A stretch of 10,156 bases of DNA from Candidatus Pacearchaeota archaeon (GCA_018304205.1 JAGVWR010000030.1:1-10156); one strand, 5' to 3'. Shown: positions 1 to 7,068, counted from the stretch's first letter. The notes: generated by a model not told the origin, from the letters alone. A program made the numbers and translations.

Positions 1-28
1 ATTCTTTTCTTATTTCTTCTTTCTTCAT
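1..28 (-). CDS. Possible start of a minus-strand gene, cut by the window edge
   Basis: Read on the minus strand, an ATG at 26-28 opens a frame that runs to the window edge as MKKEEIRKE. The composition is lysine/glutamate-rich, as is common at N-termini of AT-rich archaeal proteins. An AT-rich octamer on the minus strand around 58-66 lies about 33 nt upstream, which would suit a nearly leaderless start. Only nine residues are visible, so no function can be given and the frame could be chance. If it is real, it is divergent from the gene starting at 81 and the two share a very short intergenic region. Confidence 0.25.
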
Positions 29-41
29 CAAAGAAAGTGAA

Positions 42-93
42 AAGCCAGAGCAGAACTAATTTTCGGTCACCCCATGACATATGTCTCTGGCTT
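42..93. repeat. 9-bp inverted repeat around the first plus-strand start
   Basis: AAGCCAGAG (42-50) and CTCTGGCTT (85-93) are perfect reverse complements separated by 34 nt. Between them lies the 10-bp palindrome GACATATGTC (76-85), which contains the candidate ATG at 81. The arrangement sits between two possibly divergent genes, so it may be an operator. It could also be an RNA fold, or a sign that the real start of the downstream gene is the ATG at 129. Confidence 0.4.
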
Positions 94-272
94 ATACACT
101 TTATTTTGAGAAAAGAAATATTATTGAAATGCATGGAAATGGACAAAAGAACAGGGTTTATATGATTGAAGATGGCCAGTTAGTCATGATTAAGAAAGAT
201 TTAACTGATAAAAATAGAAAGACAATCGATACATATTTAGCCCAGCAGGGAAAAAAACCCTTAACATATTAA
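81..272 (+). CDS. Small hypothetical protein, first gene of a two-gene unit
   Basis: This 63-aa protein belongs to no family I recognise. It is basic and soluble, with no membrane segment or signal peptide, and its C-terminal part (DLTDKNRKTIDTYLAQQGKK) looks helical. The start is uncertain. The ATG at 81 follows a stop at 75-77, has no Shine-Dalgarno sequence and lies inside an inverted repeat. A second ATG at 129 (MHGNGQKN...) would give 47 aa and lies about 33 nt after a TATA-like TTATAC at 92-97. The stop at 270-272 is one base before the next ATG, so the two genes are almost certainly co-transcribed and translationally coupled. A small gene coupled to a medium gene recalls toxin-antitoxin layout, but nothing in the residues proves that. 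Confidence 0.55.
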   Translation: MSLAYTLYFEKRNIIEMHGNGQKNRVYMIEDGQLVMIKKDLTDKNRKTIDTYLAQQGKKPLTY

Positions 273-273
273 T

Positions 274-798
274 ATGACTGCAACTTTAGAAGAAAGATTT
301 AATGGAGCATTAACAAAATGGAAGCAACATTGTAGAAGTAAATCTCATTTTTCATTTGCTCAACCATATTTAGATTCTGAAGCATATAAAGAGATAGTTT
401 CAATTGGGGTTAGCTCTCTACCGCTAATTCGTGATCAGCTAAATCAAGAAATTGAAGCAGATGAAAGATATGATAATGAATTAAAAAGATTAAAAATAAA
501 AGTATTTGGAACAGATCAGGTAAGGCTTTTTGATGATAATTATAGAAAGATCTGTGAAGATGGAGGATATAGAGATTATCAAAGAGGATATGACTTAGAA
601 ATTGTAAGTAATCCTGGGCAATTTTGGGCCTATGTAGTTCGTGAAATAGTAGGAGATAATTTTAAAATTGAAACAAAAGAAGATAATACTCGTAAAGTTT
701 CTATTGCTGGGGAGTTCTTTGGAATAGATGTTAGAAGAGTAAAACAATTAACTCTTAAATGGTTAAATGAAAATATACAAAAATATCTACAACAATAA
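274..798 (+). CDS. Hypothetical 174-aa protein, possibly HEAT-like; partner of the upstream small gene
   Basis: This is a soluble, mixed-charge protein without signal peptide or membrane segment. It has two recognisable stretches. One near residues 33-58 has the pattern Y-x2-I-x3-G-x3-LPLI (AYKEIVSIGVSSLPLIRDQL). The other near 115-130 has FWAYVVREIVGDNFKI, and a tryptophan-containing helix closes the C-terminus. This order resembles, from memory, an unnamed family of small proteins with a 'Y..I...G..alPlIL.eL ... W..AL..ItG.nP' pattern found in accessory regions. The spacer between the two stretches (about residues 60-110, rich in Asp, Tyr and Arg) is unusually long for that family. The ATG follows the previous stop by one base and has no Shine-Dalgarno sequence, which points to coupled translation. 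Function is unknown and the family resemblance is inference only. Confidence 0.75.
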   Translation: MTATLEERFNGALTKWKQHCRSKSHFSFAQPYLDSEAYKEIVSIGVSSLPLIRDQLNQEIEADERYDNELKRLKIKVFGTDQVRLFDDNYRKICEDGGYRDYQRGYDLEIVSNPGQFWAYVVREIVGDNFKIETKEDNTRKVSIAGEFFGIDVRRVKQLTLKWLNENIQKYLQQ

Positions 799-856
799 TC
801 CTTCTCAATAAATTATCGCTTAAGTAGTGTTTTAATGTCAAAAAATTTGAGCATCC

Positions 857-884
857 AAGCACAAATGCTTCATTGTGCTTTTTA
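857..884 (+). terminator. Terminator-like hairpin after the two-gene unit
   Basis: AAGCACAA (857-864) and TTGTGCTT (873-880) form a perfect 8-bp stem with an 8-nt loop. A T-run (879-884) follows directly. It lies 58 nt after the stop at 798 and before the promoter of the SMC gene, so it plausibly ends the upstream transcript. A weaker outer pairing (AAAAATTTG at 841-849 with CAAATTTTT at 907-915) could enclose it. Confidence 0.5.
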
Positions 885-910
885 TACTTAATACAGGCTT
901 ATCGAGCAAA

Positions 911-920
911 TTTTTAAATA
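911..920 (+). promoter_or_regulatory. TATA box of the SMC gene
   Basis: TTTTTAAATA lies with its TATA core centred about 30 nt before the ATG at 947, the spacing of an archaeal promoter with a leaderless or near-leaderless transcript. It supports 947 over the in-frame ATG at 875. That upstream ATG falls inside the hairpin at 857-880 and would put the promoter within the coding region. Confidence 0.6.
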
Positions 921-946
921 GCTTATTTGATAAAAAAGAGTGTACA

Positions 947-3811
947 ATGGCTTATATAAAAAGTATGGTGATGCAGGGCTTTAAGAGCTTTGCTAAAAGA
1001 ACAGAAGTTGTGTTTGATAAAGGAATTAACACGATTGTGGGTCCAAATGGATCTGGAAAAAGTAACATAGCAGACAGCCTTTGTTTTGTTCTGGGAAGAT
1101 TAAGCATAAAAAGTATGAGGGCTGCAAAAGCAAGCAACTTAATATTTATGGGAAGCAAGTTTATCAAGCCAGCTAAAGAAGCCCTAGTTGAACTTGTATT
1201 TAATAATACTGATAAAACTTTTGCAATTGAAAAAGATGAAGTAAGATTAACAAGAATTGTAAGAAGAAATGGACAGAGTATATATAAAATAAATGATGAA
1301 GTAAAGACTAGAGCAGAAGTCATTGAAGCCCTTGCGCAGGCAGGGATTGATCCTCATGGATTTAACATAATCTTACAGGGAAGTATTGATGCTATCATAA
1401 GAATGCCTACTGAGGACAGAAGAAAGGTAATTGAAGAAGTTGCGGGAATTGCCATATACGAAAGCAGGAAAGAAAAATCTTTAAGAGAACTTGAAAAGAC
1501 CGAAGAAAGACTTAAGGAAATTGGAACTATCTTAAGAGAAAGAACGGCTTATCTTAAAAATCTCGAGAAAGAAAGATCGCAAGCTCAGAGGTATAAAGAG
1601 CTAGAAGAAACTGTAAGAAGAGCGAGGGCATCAATAATTCAGAAAAAAATTGAAACGAAAGAAAAAGAGCTTAATTCTGTAGTAAAATCTATTGAAGATA
1701 AGATAAAAGAAAAAGATAAGATAAAAGAAAAAGCTGATAAACTTATAACAGAAATTGATGAGACTAATGATAAGATAAATAAGATAAATAAAGGAATACA
1801 GCAAGCTACTGGGCTTGAACAAGAAAAACTGCATGATGACGTTGCAAACTTGAAAGCAGAACTTGAAGGATTAAGAGTAAGAAAAGAAAGCTTTGAAAAC
1901 AGGAATAATGAGATTGAAAAAAGAATTGAAGAACTTAAAAGAAGTGCACCAGAACTAGAAAATGAAATAAGAGATTTGAGAGGAAAATCTCCAGGAGTAG
2001 CTAAAAGAAGTATAGAACTGAAAAGAAAGAAAGACGAGTTAGCTGCCATTGAAGATGAAAGGAAAAAAATACACTCTTTAAAAACAGAACTTGAAACGTT
2101 AAAAATTAGAATAAGAGATAGAAGAGACCAACTATCAAAGATAAAAGCGGAAGGAGAATATATTCTTCAGCAAATTACAAATTATTCTGAAGACTTAAAA
2201 TATGAAGATGAAAAATCGTGCTTAAAGGAATCAGAAAATTTAAAAATAAAAATAAGTGAATTAAGAAAGGAAATTGAAAACCTTAATAAAGAAGAGGTCA
2301 AAAATGAAAAACTCATTTCTGTTGCAGAATCTGAAATAGTCAAGGCTGAAAAGGTAAATAAAGATATAAACAGTATAGATACATGTCCTTTATGTCAAAG
2401 CAAAATATCTGAAAGTCATAAAGAACACGTTTTTAAGGACTCCGAAGAAAAAATACTTAACGCAAATAGTGTTTTAAATAAATCGAAAACTGAACTTGCA
2501 TCTATAAGCGAAAAAAGAGACAAAACTCTTAAGGGAATAATTCAAATTGAGAATAAGGTAAGGGAAAGCGAAAGTGAAATAATAAAGCATAGATCATTAA
2601 AAGATAAAAAAGACCAATTAAGAAAAACTGTTGGAAATGAGAAAGAACTTGAAGATCAAATTAGGGCTCTTGAAGAAAGAAGAGTCAAACTCGAAGAAAA
2701 AACTTCTGATTTGGGTAAATTTGAAGAAAGATACGAATCCAAAATAATGGAAATTGAGGAAATTTCAAGCAGAACGGAAGAAAATATCGATGCAACTTTG
2801 ATGTATAAAGAACAAGAACTTGAGAAAGTTTTAAACATTATAAAGAGAAGTGTCAGGGATTCTGAGGAAGTTGATAATTCCGTAAATGAAATAGCTCAGA
2901 GACTAGAAGAAAAAGAGAAAAACCTTGAAGAAAAGGAGAAACAAGAGAAAGAGCTTAATGAAAGATTCAAGAAAATGTTTGAGGAAAGAGATATATTACA
3001 GAAGAAAATTAGCGAGAAAAATTTAAATTTATCTGAATTTCAGACAGAGATAAGACAAATCGAAGACCAAACTAATTATTTGAAGATAGGAAAAGCAAAG
3101 ATAGATGCAGAAAAAGAGGCTGGAGAAATGGAAATGTCTGAGTTTGCTGGAACTGAATTAATAAAAGGAAGTGTTGAATATTTGAATGAAAGGCTGCTTA
3201 AGGCACAGGAATCCTTAAGCCAAATAGGAAGTATTAATATGAGAGCACTGGAAGTTTATGAAGAAATGAAGAAAGAATACGACTTAGTATATGAAAAAGT
3301 CCAAGTCTTAGAAAAAGAGAAGTTAGAAATAATGAAAATAATAGAAGAGATAGACAAAAAGAAAACAAAGACGTTTATGAAGACTTTCAATGCTTTAAAT
3401 GAATTATTTAGCGCTAATTTCTCAAGACTTTATAGTAAAGGTGTTGCTTATTTAGAAGTAGAAAATAAAGAAGATATTTTCGCTGGTGGAGTAAACATCG
3501 TTGTAAAACTAGCCAAGGGGAAATATTTTGACATTGCTTCTTTGTCAGGAGGAGAAAAAACTCTTGTTGCTCTTGCATTACTGTTCGCAATTCAAGAATT
3601 TAAGCCATATCATTTCTATATCTTTGATGAAATTGATGCGGCTTTAGATAAACGAAATAGCGAGAGACTTGCAGGACTTTTAAGTCAATATATGAAGTCT
3701 GGGCAGTATATAGTAATTACGCACAATGATGCAATAATGATGAATTCTAGTCTTCTTTACGGAGTTAGTATGCAGGAAGGCGTAAGTAAAGTATTGAGTC
3801 TAAAGGTTTAA
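947..3811 (+). CDS. smc: SMC-family chromosome ATPase with a Rad50-like zinc hook in place of the hinge
   Basis: This 954-aa ATPase is expected to act in chromosome organisation or segregation. The head is SMC-type. The N-terminus MAYIKSMVMQGFKSFAKRTE is followed by Walker A GPNGSGKS (32-39) and Q-loop Gln144 in LQGSIDAIIRMPTEDRR, then the SMC-specific EEVAGIAIYESRK. At the C-terminus are the signature LSGGEK (866-871), Walker B FDEIDAALD (Asp894, Glu895) and H-loop His926. Long charged coiled coils run from about 175 to 475 and from 500 to 790. The midpoint holds Cys480-Pro-Leu-Cys483 and no 150-200-residue hinge, which explains why the protein is shorter than the usual 1150-1200 aa. Two CxxC motifs from two chains would bind one zinc, as in Rad50. 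No scpA, scpB or mre11 is adjacent. The start at 947 is chosen from homology to SMC N-termini and from the TATA box; 875 is rejected. The head assignment is very secure; the hook function is inference. Confidence 0.95.
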   Translation: MAYIKSMVMQGFKSFAKRTEVVFDKGINTIVGPNGSGKSNIADSLCFVLGRLSIKSMRAAKASNLIFMGSKFIKPAKEALVELVFNNTDKTFAIEKDEVRLTRIVRRNGQSIYKINDEVKTRAEVIEALAQAGIDPHGFNIILQGSIDAIIRMPTEDRRKVIEEVAGIAIYESRKEKSLRELEKTEERLKEIGTILRERTAYLKNLEKERSQAQRYKELEETVRRARASIIQKKIETKEKELNSVVKSIEDKIKEKDKIKEKADKLITEIDETNDKINKINKGIQQATGLEQEKLHDDVANLKAELEGLRVRKESFENRNNEIEKRIEELKRSAPELENEIRDLRGKSPGVAKRSIELKRKKDELAAIEDERKKIHSLKTELETLKIRIRDRRDQLSKIKAEGEYILQQITNYSEDLKYEDEKSCLKESENLKIKISELRKEIENLNKEEVKNEKLISVAESEIVKAEKVNKDINSIDTCPLCQSKISESHKEHVFKDSEEKILNANSVLNKSKTELASISEKRDKTLKGIIQIENKVRESESEIIKHRSLKDKKDQLRKTVGNEKELEDQIRALEERRVKLEEKTSDLGKFEERYESKIMEIEEISSRTEENIDATLMYKEQELEKVLNIIKRSVRDSEEVDNSVNEIAQRLEEKEKNLEEKEKQEKELNERFKKMFEERDILQKKISEKNLNLSEFQTEIRQIEDQTNYLKIGKAKIDAEKEAGEMEMSEFAGTELIKGSVEYLNERLLKAQESLSQIGSINMRALEVYEEMKKEYDLVYEKVQVLEKEKLEIMKIIEEIDKKKTKTFMKTFNALNELFSANFSRLYSKGVAYLEVENKEDIFAGGVNIVVKLAKGKYFDIASLSGGEKTLVALALLFAIQEFKPYHFYIFDEIDAALDKRNSERLAGLLSQYMKSGQYIVITHNDAIMMNSSLLYGVSMQEGVSKVLSLKV

Positions 3812-3814
3812 CTT

Positions 3815-3911
3815 ATCGTGGGGCATGCGTCCTTAGGATGTCAAGGATTTACTAATCCTTGAACGCACTCAAGAACCTGATGTTCTTGATGCTAAGTAAT
3901 CGTGATGGCAT
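3815..3911 (+). ncRNA. Candidate structured RNA or small repeat element, copy 1
   Basis: The region after smc contains two perfect hairpins: TCAAGGATT/AATCCTTGA (3841-3849 with 3854-3862) and TCAAGAAC/GTTCTTGA (3869-3876 with 3882-3889). An inner stem GCGT/ACGC (3827-3830 with 3863-3866) and an outer GCAT/ATGC (3823-3826 with 3889-3892) could close the first one. An imperfect direct repeat flanks it: ATCGTGGGGCAT (3815-3826) and ATCGTGATGGCAT (3899-3911). The blocks GCATG, GCACTCA and TTGATGCTA recur in the same order at 9787-9849, with GCATG and GCACTCA exactly 42 nt apart in both copies. It may be a non-coding RNA, a terminator or a palindromic mobile remnant. I cannot assign a known RNA family. 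Confidence 0.45.
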
Positions 3912-3956
3912 AAGATAATTTGTCTATAATCTGAGGCGTAGAAAGTAATAGAAAGA

Positions 3957-3964
3957 TTTTTAAA
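3957..3964 (+). promoter_or_regulatory. TATA box of the nucleotidyltransferase/HEPN operon
   Basis: TTTTTAAA, preceded by the purine-rich GAAAGA (a possible BRE), is centred about 27 nt before the ATG at 3988. This predicts a leaderless transcript covering the overlapping gene pair. Confidence 0.6.
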
Positions 3965-3987
3965 CGACTGTTTATTATATTAAACAT

Positions 3988-4512
3988 ATGTTCAAAGAAT
4001 TAAACATCATTAGAATCTTTTTTGAAGAACCAAATAGAGAATTCAATGTACGAGAAGTTGCAAGAATCTTAAAGATAGCACCTGCAACAGCAAGTTCTCA
4101 GTTAAAAGAATTAGCAAGAGAAAGATTACTTAAAGAGAAGAAAGAAAGAAATTTAATAATTTATAAAGCAAACTTAGATGATGAAAGATATAAAGATCTT
4201 AAGGTATATTATAATATAAGAAAAATTAAAGACTCTGGATTAATAGAAGAACTAAACAAGTTTTACGTAAAGCCAACAATAATTCTCTTTGGTTCTGCCT
4301 CCTTTGGATTAGATACCGAAGATAGTGATATTGATCTTGTTATCCTCTCTGAAAAGACCAAAGAATTATCAAAGAAAGAAGAGTACGAAAAGGTTATTAA
4401 AAGAAGACTACAGTTATTTGTTATTAAAAATATAAAAGAATTAAAGAATGATCATTTAATTAACAATGTGTTAAATGGTATTGTTATACAGGGAGAGCTA
4501 AAATGGATTTAG
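3988..4512 (+). CDS. Winged-helix fused minimal nucleotidyltransferase (MNT-type antitoxin-like)
   Basis: Residues 1 to about 85 form a winged helix-turn-helix of the ArsR/MarR type (FNVREVARILKIAPATASSQ, then a wing around RNLIIYKANL). Residues from about 95 form a DNA polymerase beta-type nucleotidyltransferase domain. It has a perfect G-S-x10-D-x-D motif: Gly102-Ser103, Asp114, Asp116. The usual third acidic residue is not obvious; the strand where it would lie reads RRLQLFVIKN, with Gln in the expected place. Together with the HEPN gene overlapping its end by 10 nt, this is the MNT/HEPN layout, in which the MntA-type enzyme can neutralise the HEPN RNase by adding nucleotides (known from MntA-HepT). 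The fused DNA-binding domain suggests self-regulation of the pair. The family is clear; activity and toxin-antitoxin role are inferred. Confidence 0.85.
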   Translation: MFKELNIIRIFFEEPNREFNVREVARILKIAPATASSQLKELARERLLKEKKERNLIIYKANLDDERYKDLKVYYNIRKIKDSGLIEELNKFYVKPTIILFGSASFGLDTEDSDIDLVILSEKTKELSKKEEYEKVIKRRLQLFVIKNIKELKNDHLINNVLNGIVIQGELKWI

Positions 4513-4919
4513 ATGAATGTTATAAGAAAAATTTCATTAAGAAAACAAGAATTGATAAGGAATTAGTTCAATCTTTAATAGAAATGTCAAAAATAAAAGA
4601 AGATAGTGTGAAGAATGCTCAAGTAAATGAAACAAATATTTCAGCTTATGTATCTATGGCTTATGATTCTTTAAGAGAAATTCTCGAAGCACTATGTATT
4701 TTGAAAGGATATAAAGTAACATCACATATCTGCTTAGGCGAATTACTTAAGACATTAGTTTCTGATTTTGATTTCAATAGTTTTGATAGATTCAGATATG
4801 TTAGGAATGGTATAAACTATTATGGAACTAAAGTGGACTATCAACAAGGGAAAGAAATAATTCTTAAGATGTTCAAACTCAAATCTGAGATTATAAATAA
4901 TCATCTTAAAGATATCTGA
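4503..4919 (+). CDS. HEPN domain protein with altered RNase motif
   Basis: This 138-aa all-helical protein is encoded directly after the nucleotidyltransferase. Its start overlaps that gene by 10 nt and has a Shine-Dalgarno GGAG (4492-4495) seven bases upstream. A long helix (about 28-80, KEDSVKNAQV...AYDSLREILEALCIL) and a C-terminal RYVRNGINYYGTKV segment match the HEPN layout. HEPN RNases carry R-x4-6-H. Here the segment is Arg101-Asn-Gly-Ile-Asn105-Tyr106-Tyr107, so Tyr replaces the catalytic His. The protein may be inactive as an RNase, may be a substrate-recognition or nucleotidylation target for its partner, or may use the tyrosines in another way. HEPN assignment rests on operon context, helix pattern and the RN-x3-YYG segment. 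Confidence 0.8.
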   Translation: MDLDECYKKNFIKKTRIDKELVQSLIEMSKIKEDSVKNAQVNETNISAYVSMAYDSLREILEALCILKGYKVTSHICLGELLKTLVSDFDFNSFDRFRYVRNGINYYGTKVDYQQGKEIILKMFKLKSEIINNHLKDI

Positions 4920-5371
4920 TTTTATTTGTTGATGGAGAATCTTATTATTACTATTATTATGAATTTTTAGCACTTTTTTAAGAAATTTTATAGAATTTGA
5001 AATTTAGAAAGGAAAATTATGAAGGGATAATAATTCAGTTTTTAAAACTAAAATTCATTCTACTGAATAATAACACCCATAGTAATATCTGCTATTAATG
5101 TCCTTTCTATGATTTGAGTTGCTCATTCTTTTTATTTCTTTTGTTTATTTTCTTTTCTTATCTAGGAAAGTTTGATAGAGAGTTCTAAGCTTTCCGTTAG
5201 TTAAGCTCATATGTGGCTTCTTGTAATTGTATTTTCTTCTTATTCAGTTTCTTCATAAGACTCTGCTTTACAGTAGAGCTTATTTTGTTTGTCGAGGTAA
5301 CCTTATTTCGGGATAAGACACAATTAAAAATGAATCAAAAGCATTAAAAGGCAAAATTAATTCTTGTTTAG
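4920..5371. other. 452-nt gene-poor region with several small dyads
   Basis: No convincing gene, tRNA or rRNA is visible here. A T-run near 4974-4980 could end the HEPN operon transcript. Dyads seen are ATAATTCAGT/ACTGAATAAT (5030-5039 with 5064-5073, one mismatch), GGAAAG/CTTTCC (5165-5170 with 5190-5195), CTCTGC/GTAGAG (5261-5266 with 5273-5278) and CTTAT/ATAAG around the loop TTCGGG (5302-5317). A pyrimidine-rich tract runs from about 5131 to 5162. The part from 5160 to 5320 is less AT-rich than its surroundings, so an unannotated RNA is possible. Short minus-strand frames at 5145-5256 look like debris at best. Confidence 0.5.
5343..5350 (+). promoter_or_regulatory. TATA box of the cysteine desulfurase gene
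   Basis: ATTAAAAG is centred about 25 nt before the ATG at 5372. This fits a leaderless archaeal transcript and agrees with the absence of a Shine-Dalgarno sequence. Confidence 0.5.
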
Positions 5372-6502
5372 ATGAATAAGGAATATTATTTAGATAATGC
5401 AGCAAGCACAAAAGTAAGCAAGAAAGTTGTTGCGGAAATTGAGAAATTTTATACAGAGGATTATGGCAATCCTGGATCTATACACAAACTTGGAGAGAAA
5501 GCTGCTAAAGCTATTAATGAAGCCAGAATTAAACTAGCTAAAGAAATAAATGCTAAACCTAATGAAATTTATTTTACATCTGGAGCAACTGAAAGCAACA
5601 ATTGGGCTTTGTTTGGGCTTGCAAAAACGAGTAAAGAAAAAAAGAAGATTGTAATAAGCTCTATTGAACATCCTTCTGTGCTTGAAACGACAAGACAACT
5701 TGAAAGATGGGGATTTGAAATAATTCAAATAAAAGTAAACAGTGAAGGGATAGTTAACGTAGAAGAATTTGAAGGAATATTAAAAAAACATTCTGAAAAT
5801 ATTCTAATTGTCAGTGTGATACATGTGAACAATATAATTGGCACTATTCAAGATATTGGAAAGATTGGCGAATTGTGTGCAAAATATAAGATTTTATTTC
5901 ATACTGATGCTGTTCAAAGTTTTGGAAAATTGAAAATTGATGTGAGAAAGATGAATATCGATCTTTTGAGTGCTTCTGCACATAAAATAGGAGGGCCTAA
6001 GGGAATTGGACTGCTTTATGTTAAAGAAAATGTCAAAATTGAGCCATTGATATACGGGGGAGGGCAAGAAAGAGGAATAAGGAGCGGTACTGAAAATGTA
6101 TCTGGAATTATCGGATTTTCTAAAGCTCTTGAAATAGCAAATAAAATAAATAAAGAGAAAGTAAGAAAAGTAAGAAATAAACTAATTTTTGATCTAGAAA
6201 AAATTGAAGGAAAACTCAATGGATCAAAGGAAGAAAGAATTTACAATAATGTTCATGTCTCTTTTAAGGTTGATGGAGAAACGCTTGTGATTGCATTATC
6301 CCAAGAAGGAATATACGTAAGCGCCGGAAGCGCTTGTGAATCTAAAAAAGAAAGGGAAGATCATGTTTTGAAAGCAATTGGATTGAAAGATGAAGATATT
6401 AAGGGAAGTATCAGAATAACTTTAAATGAAGATTTTAGAGAGAAAGATGTTAGTTATATTGTTGATAGTATAAAGAAAATTATTAATAAAATGAAAATTT
6501 AG
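5372..6502 (+). CDS. Cysteine desulfurase (NifS/IscS type, PLP-dependent)
   Basis: This 376-aa fold-type I enzyme takes sulfur from cysteine, giving alanine and an enzyme persulfide, for Fe-S cluster assembly or tRNA thiolation. The N-terminus YYLDNAASTKV is typical of the family. SGATESNN (70-77) binds the cofactor phosphate, His100 stacks on the PLP ring, and His177-Thr-Asp179-Ala-Val-Gln182 contacts it. Lys205 in SASAHKIGGPKG forms the Schiff base, and RSGTEN follows. The persulfide-carrying Cys322 lies in SAGSACES on the short loop characteristic of the NifS/IscS class, which makes the SufS/CsdA class unlikely. Length is normal. No scaffold protein (IscU) or thiouridylase gene is adjacent, so the sulfur acceptor cannot be read from context. 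It ends directly against the oppositely oriented gene at 6503, with no base between the stops. Confidence 0.96.
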   Translation: MNKEYYLDNAASTKVSKKVVAEIEKFYTEDYGNPGSIHKLGEKAAKAINEARIKLAKEINAKPNEIYFTSGATESNNWALFGLAKTSKEKKKIVISSIEHPSVLETTRQLERWGFEIIQIKVNSEGIVNVEEFEGILKKHSENILIVSVIHVNNIIGTIQDIGKIGELCAKYKILFHTDAVQSFGKLKIDVRKMNIDLLSASAHKIGGPKGIGLLYVKENVKIEPLIYGGGQERGIRSGTENVSGIIGFSKALEIANKINKEKVRKVRNKLIFDLEKIEGKLNGSKEERIYNNVHVSFKVDGETLVIALSQEGIYVSAGSACESKKEREDHVLKAIGLKDEDIKGSIRITLNEDFREKDVSYIVDSIKKIINKMKI

Positions 6503-7039
6503 TTATTCTTTATCTGGTTTTTCTTCTCTAGGAGTAAGCGCGCCTGGATCTTTTTCATCTTCCAAACTTAATAATAAGTCAATCCCATCTACACCTTCAA
6601 GATCTCTTATAGTTCTTTCTTCTTTAGTATATTTTTCGTATAATAGTGTATAATCTCTTACAATTTTCACTAACGTAGGAATGTTCTGTAGATTGTGGTC
6701 TCCTTCTTTTATTATATCTAGCGCAATATTCTCAATTTTTTTACCTATCCAGCTTCCATAGGCACTTAGAGTGTATTCTCCTACACTATCCGAATATCCT
6801 GAGAATTTTATTTTCCTTGGAAATTCATGAAATCTAACTTCTCTTATAGGTATTGAATTGTTTATAAGAAGTCTTTGTAAATCGCTATCATGTCTAAATT
6901 CTTCCGGGAGGACTACTTTCAACTCTAATTTTATATACATCGGACCATCATACATTCCTTCTCCAAATTTTACTTTAAATTTCTTTACATAAAAAACATT
7001 TGGCAAAGATTCATTGAGTTCTTTTCCTTCTGGTTTCAT
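6503..7039 (-). CDS. Hypothetical 178-aa protein
   Basis: I do not recognise the family. The protein is soluble, without signal peptide or membrane segment. The middle alternates beta-like stretches (FYVKKFKVKFGEGMY, GPMYIKLELKVVLPEEF, REVRFHEFPRKIKFSGYS) with a glycine/tyrosine segment (YTLSAYGSWIGKKIENIALDII). A helical charged region follows (LVKIVRDYTLLYEKYTKEERTIRDLE), and the tail from about 155 is acidic and probably disordered (EDEKDPGALTPREEKPDKE). The start at 7039 is supported by a minus-strand TATA box at 7061-7068, about 26 nt upstream. It is convergent with the cysteine desulfurase and divergent from msrA, so it is probably a single-gene transcript. Confidence 0.8.
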   Translation of the reverse strand: MKPEGKELNESLPNVFYVKKFKVKFGEGMYDGPMYIKLELKVVLPEEFRHDSDLQRLLINNSIPIREVRFHEFPRKIKFSGYSDSVGEYTLSAYGSWIGKKIENIALDIIKEGDHNLQNIPTLVKIVRDYTLLYEKYTKEERTIRDLEGVDGIDLLLSLEDEKDPGALTPREEKPDKE

Positions 7040-7060
7040 AAAAATAATATTATTTAGAGC

Positions 7061-7068
7061 TTTTTAAA
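7061..7068 (-). promoter_or_regulatory. TATA box of the 178-aa hypothetical gene
   Basis: On the minus strand this reads TTTAAAAA and is centred about 26 nt before the ATG at 7039, the leaderless spacing. It shares the 113-nt divergent region with the msrA promoter. Confidence 0.55.

Noticed and set aside
875..946. Upstream in-frame ATG extending the SMC protein by 24 residues
   Set aside because: SMC proteins begin close to the IKSMVMQGFKSF segment. The extension lies inside the hairpin at 857-880 and covers the TATA box at 911-920, so it is not expected to be translated.
1639..2049. Minus-strand open frame of 136 aa rich in Ser, Phe and Leu
   Set aside because: It is the antisense shadow of the Lys/Glu-rich SMC coiled coil; the composition mirrors AAA/GAA codons. 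The same applies to the minus-strand frames at 952-1323, 1631-1834 and 2656-2838.
947..3811. Rad50 as the identity of the large ATPase
   Set aside because: The CxxC hook alone would suggest Rad50. However, the head motifs (FVLG after Walker A, QGSIDAIIRMPTEDRR, EEVAGIAIYESRK, FDEIDAALD) are SMC-specific, and no Mre11 gene is adjacent.
3902..3934. Possible C/D box guide RNA (GTGATGG ... CTGA)
   Set aside because: The C-like and D-like boxes are about 24 nt apart with no clear inner D'/C' pair and no terminal stem. It is too weak to call; the region is reported only as a structured element.
4920..5371. tRNA gene in the gene-poor stretch
   Set aside because: No 7-bp acceptor stem with a T-arm (GGTTC-type) and anticodon arm at the right spacing could be found on either strand; only isolated short hairpins are present.
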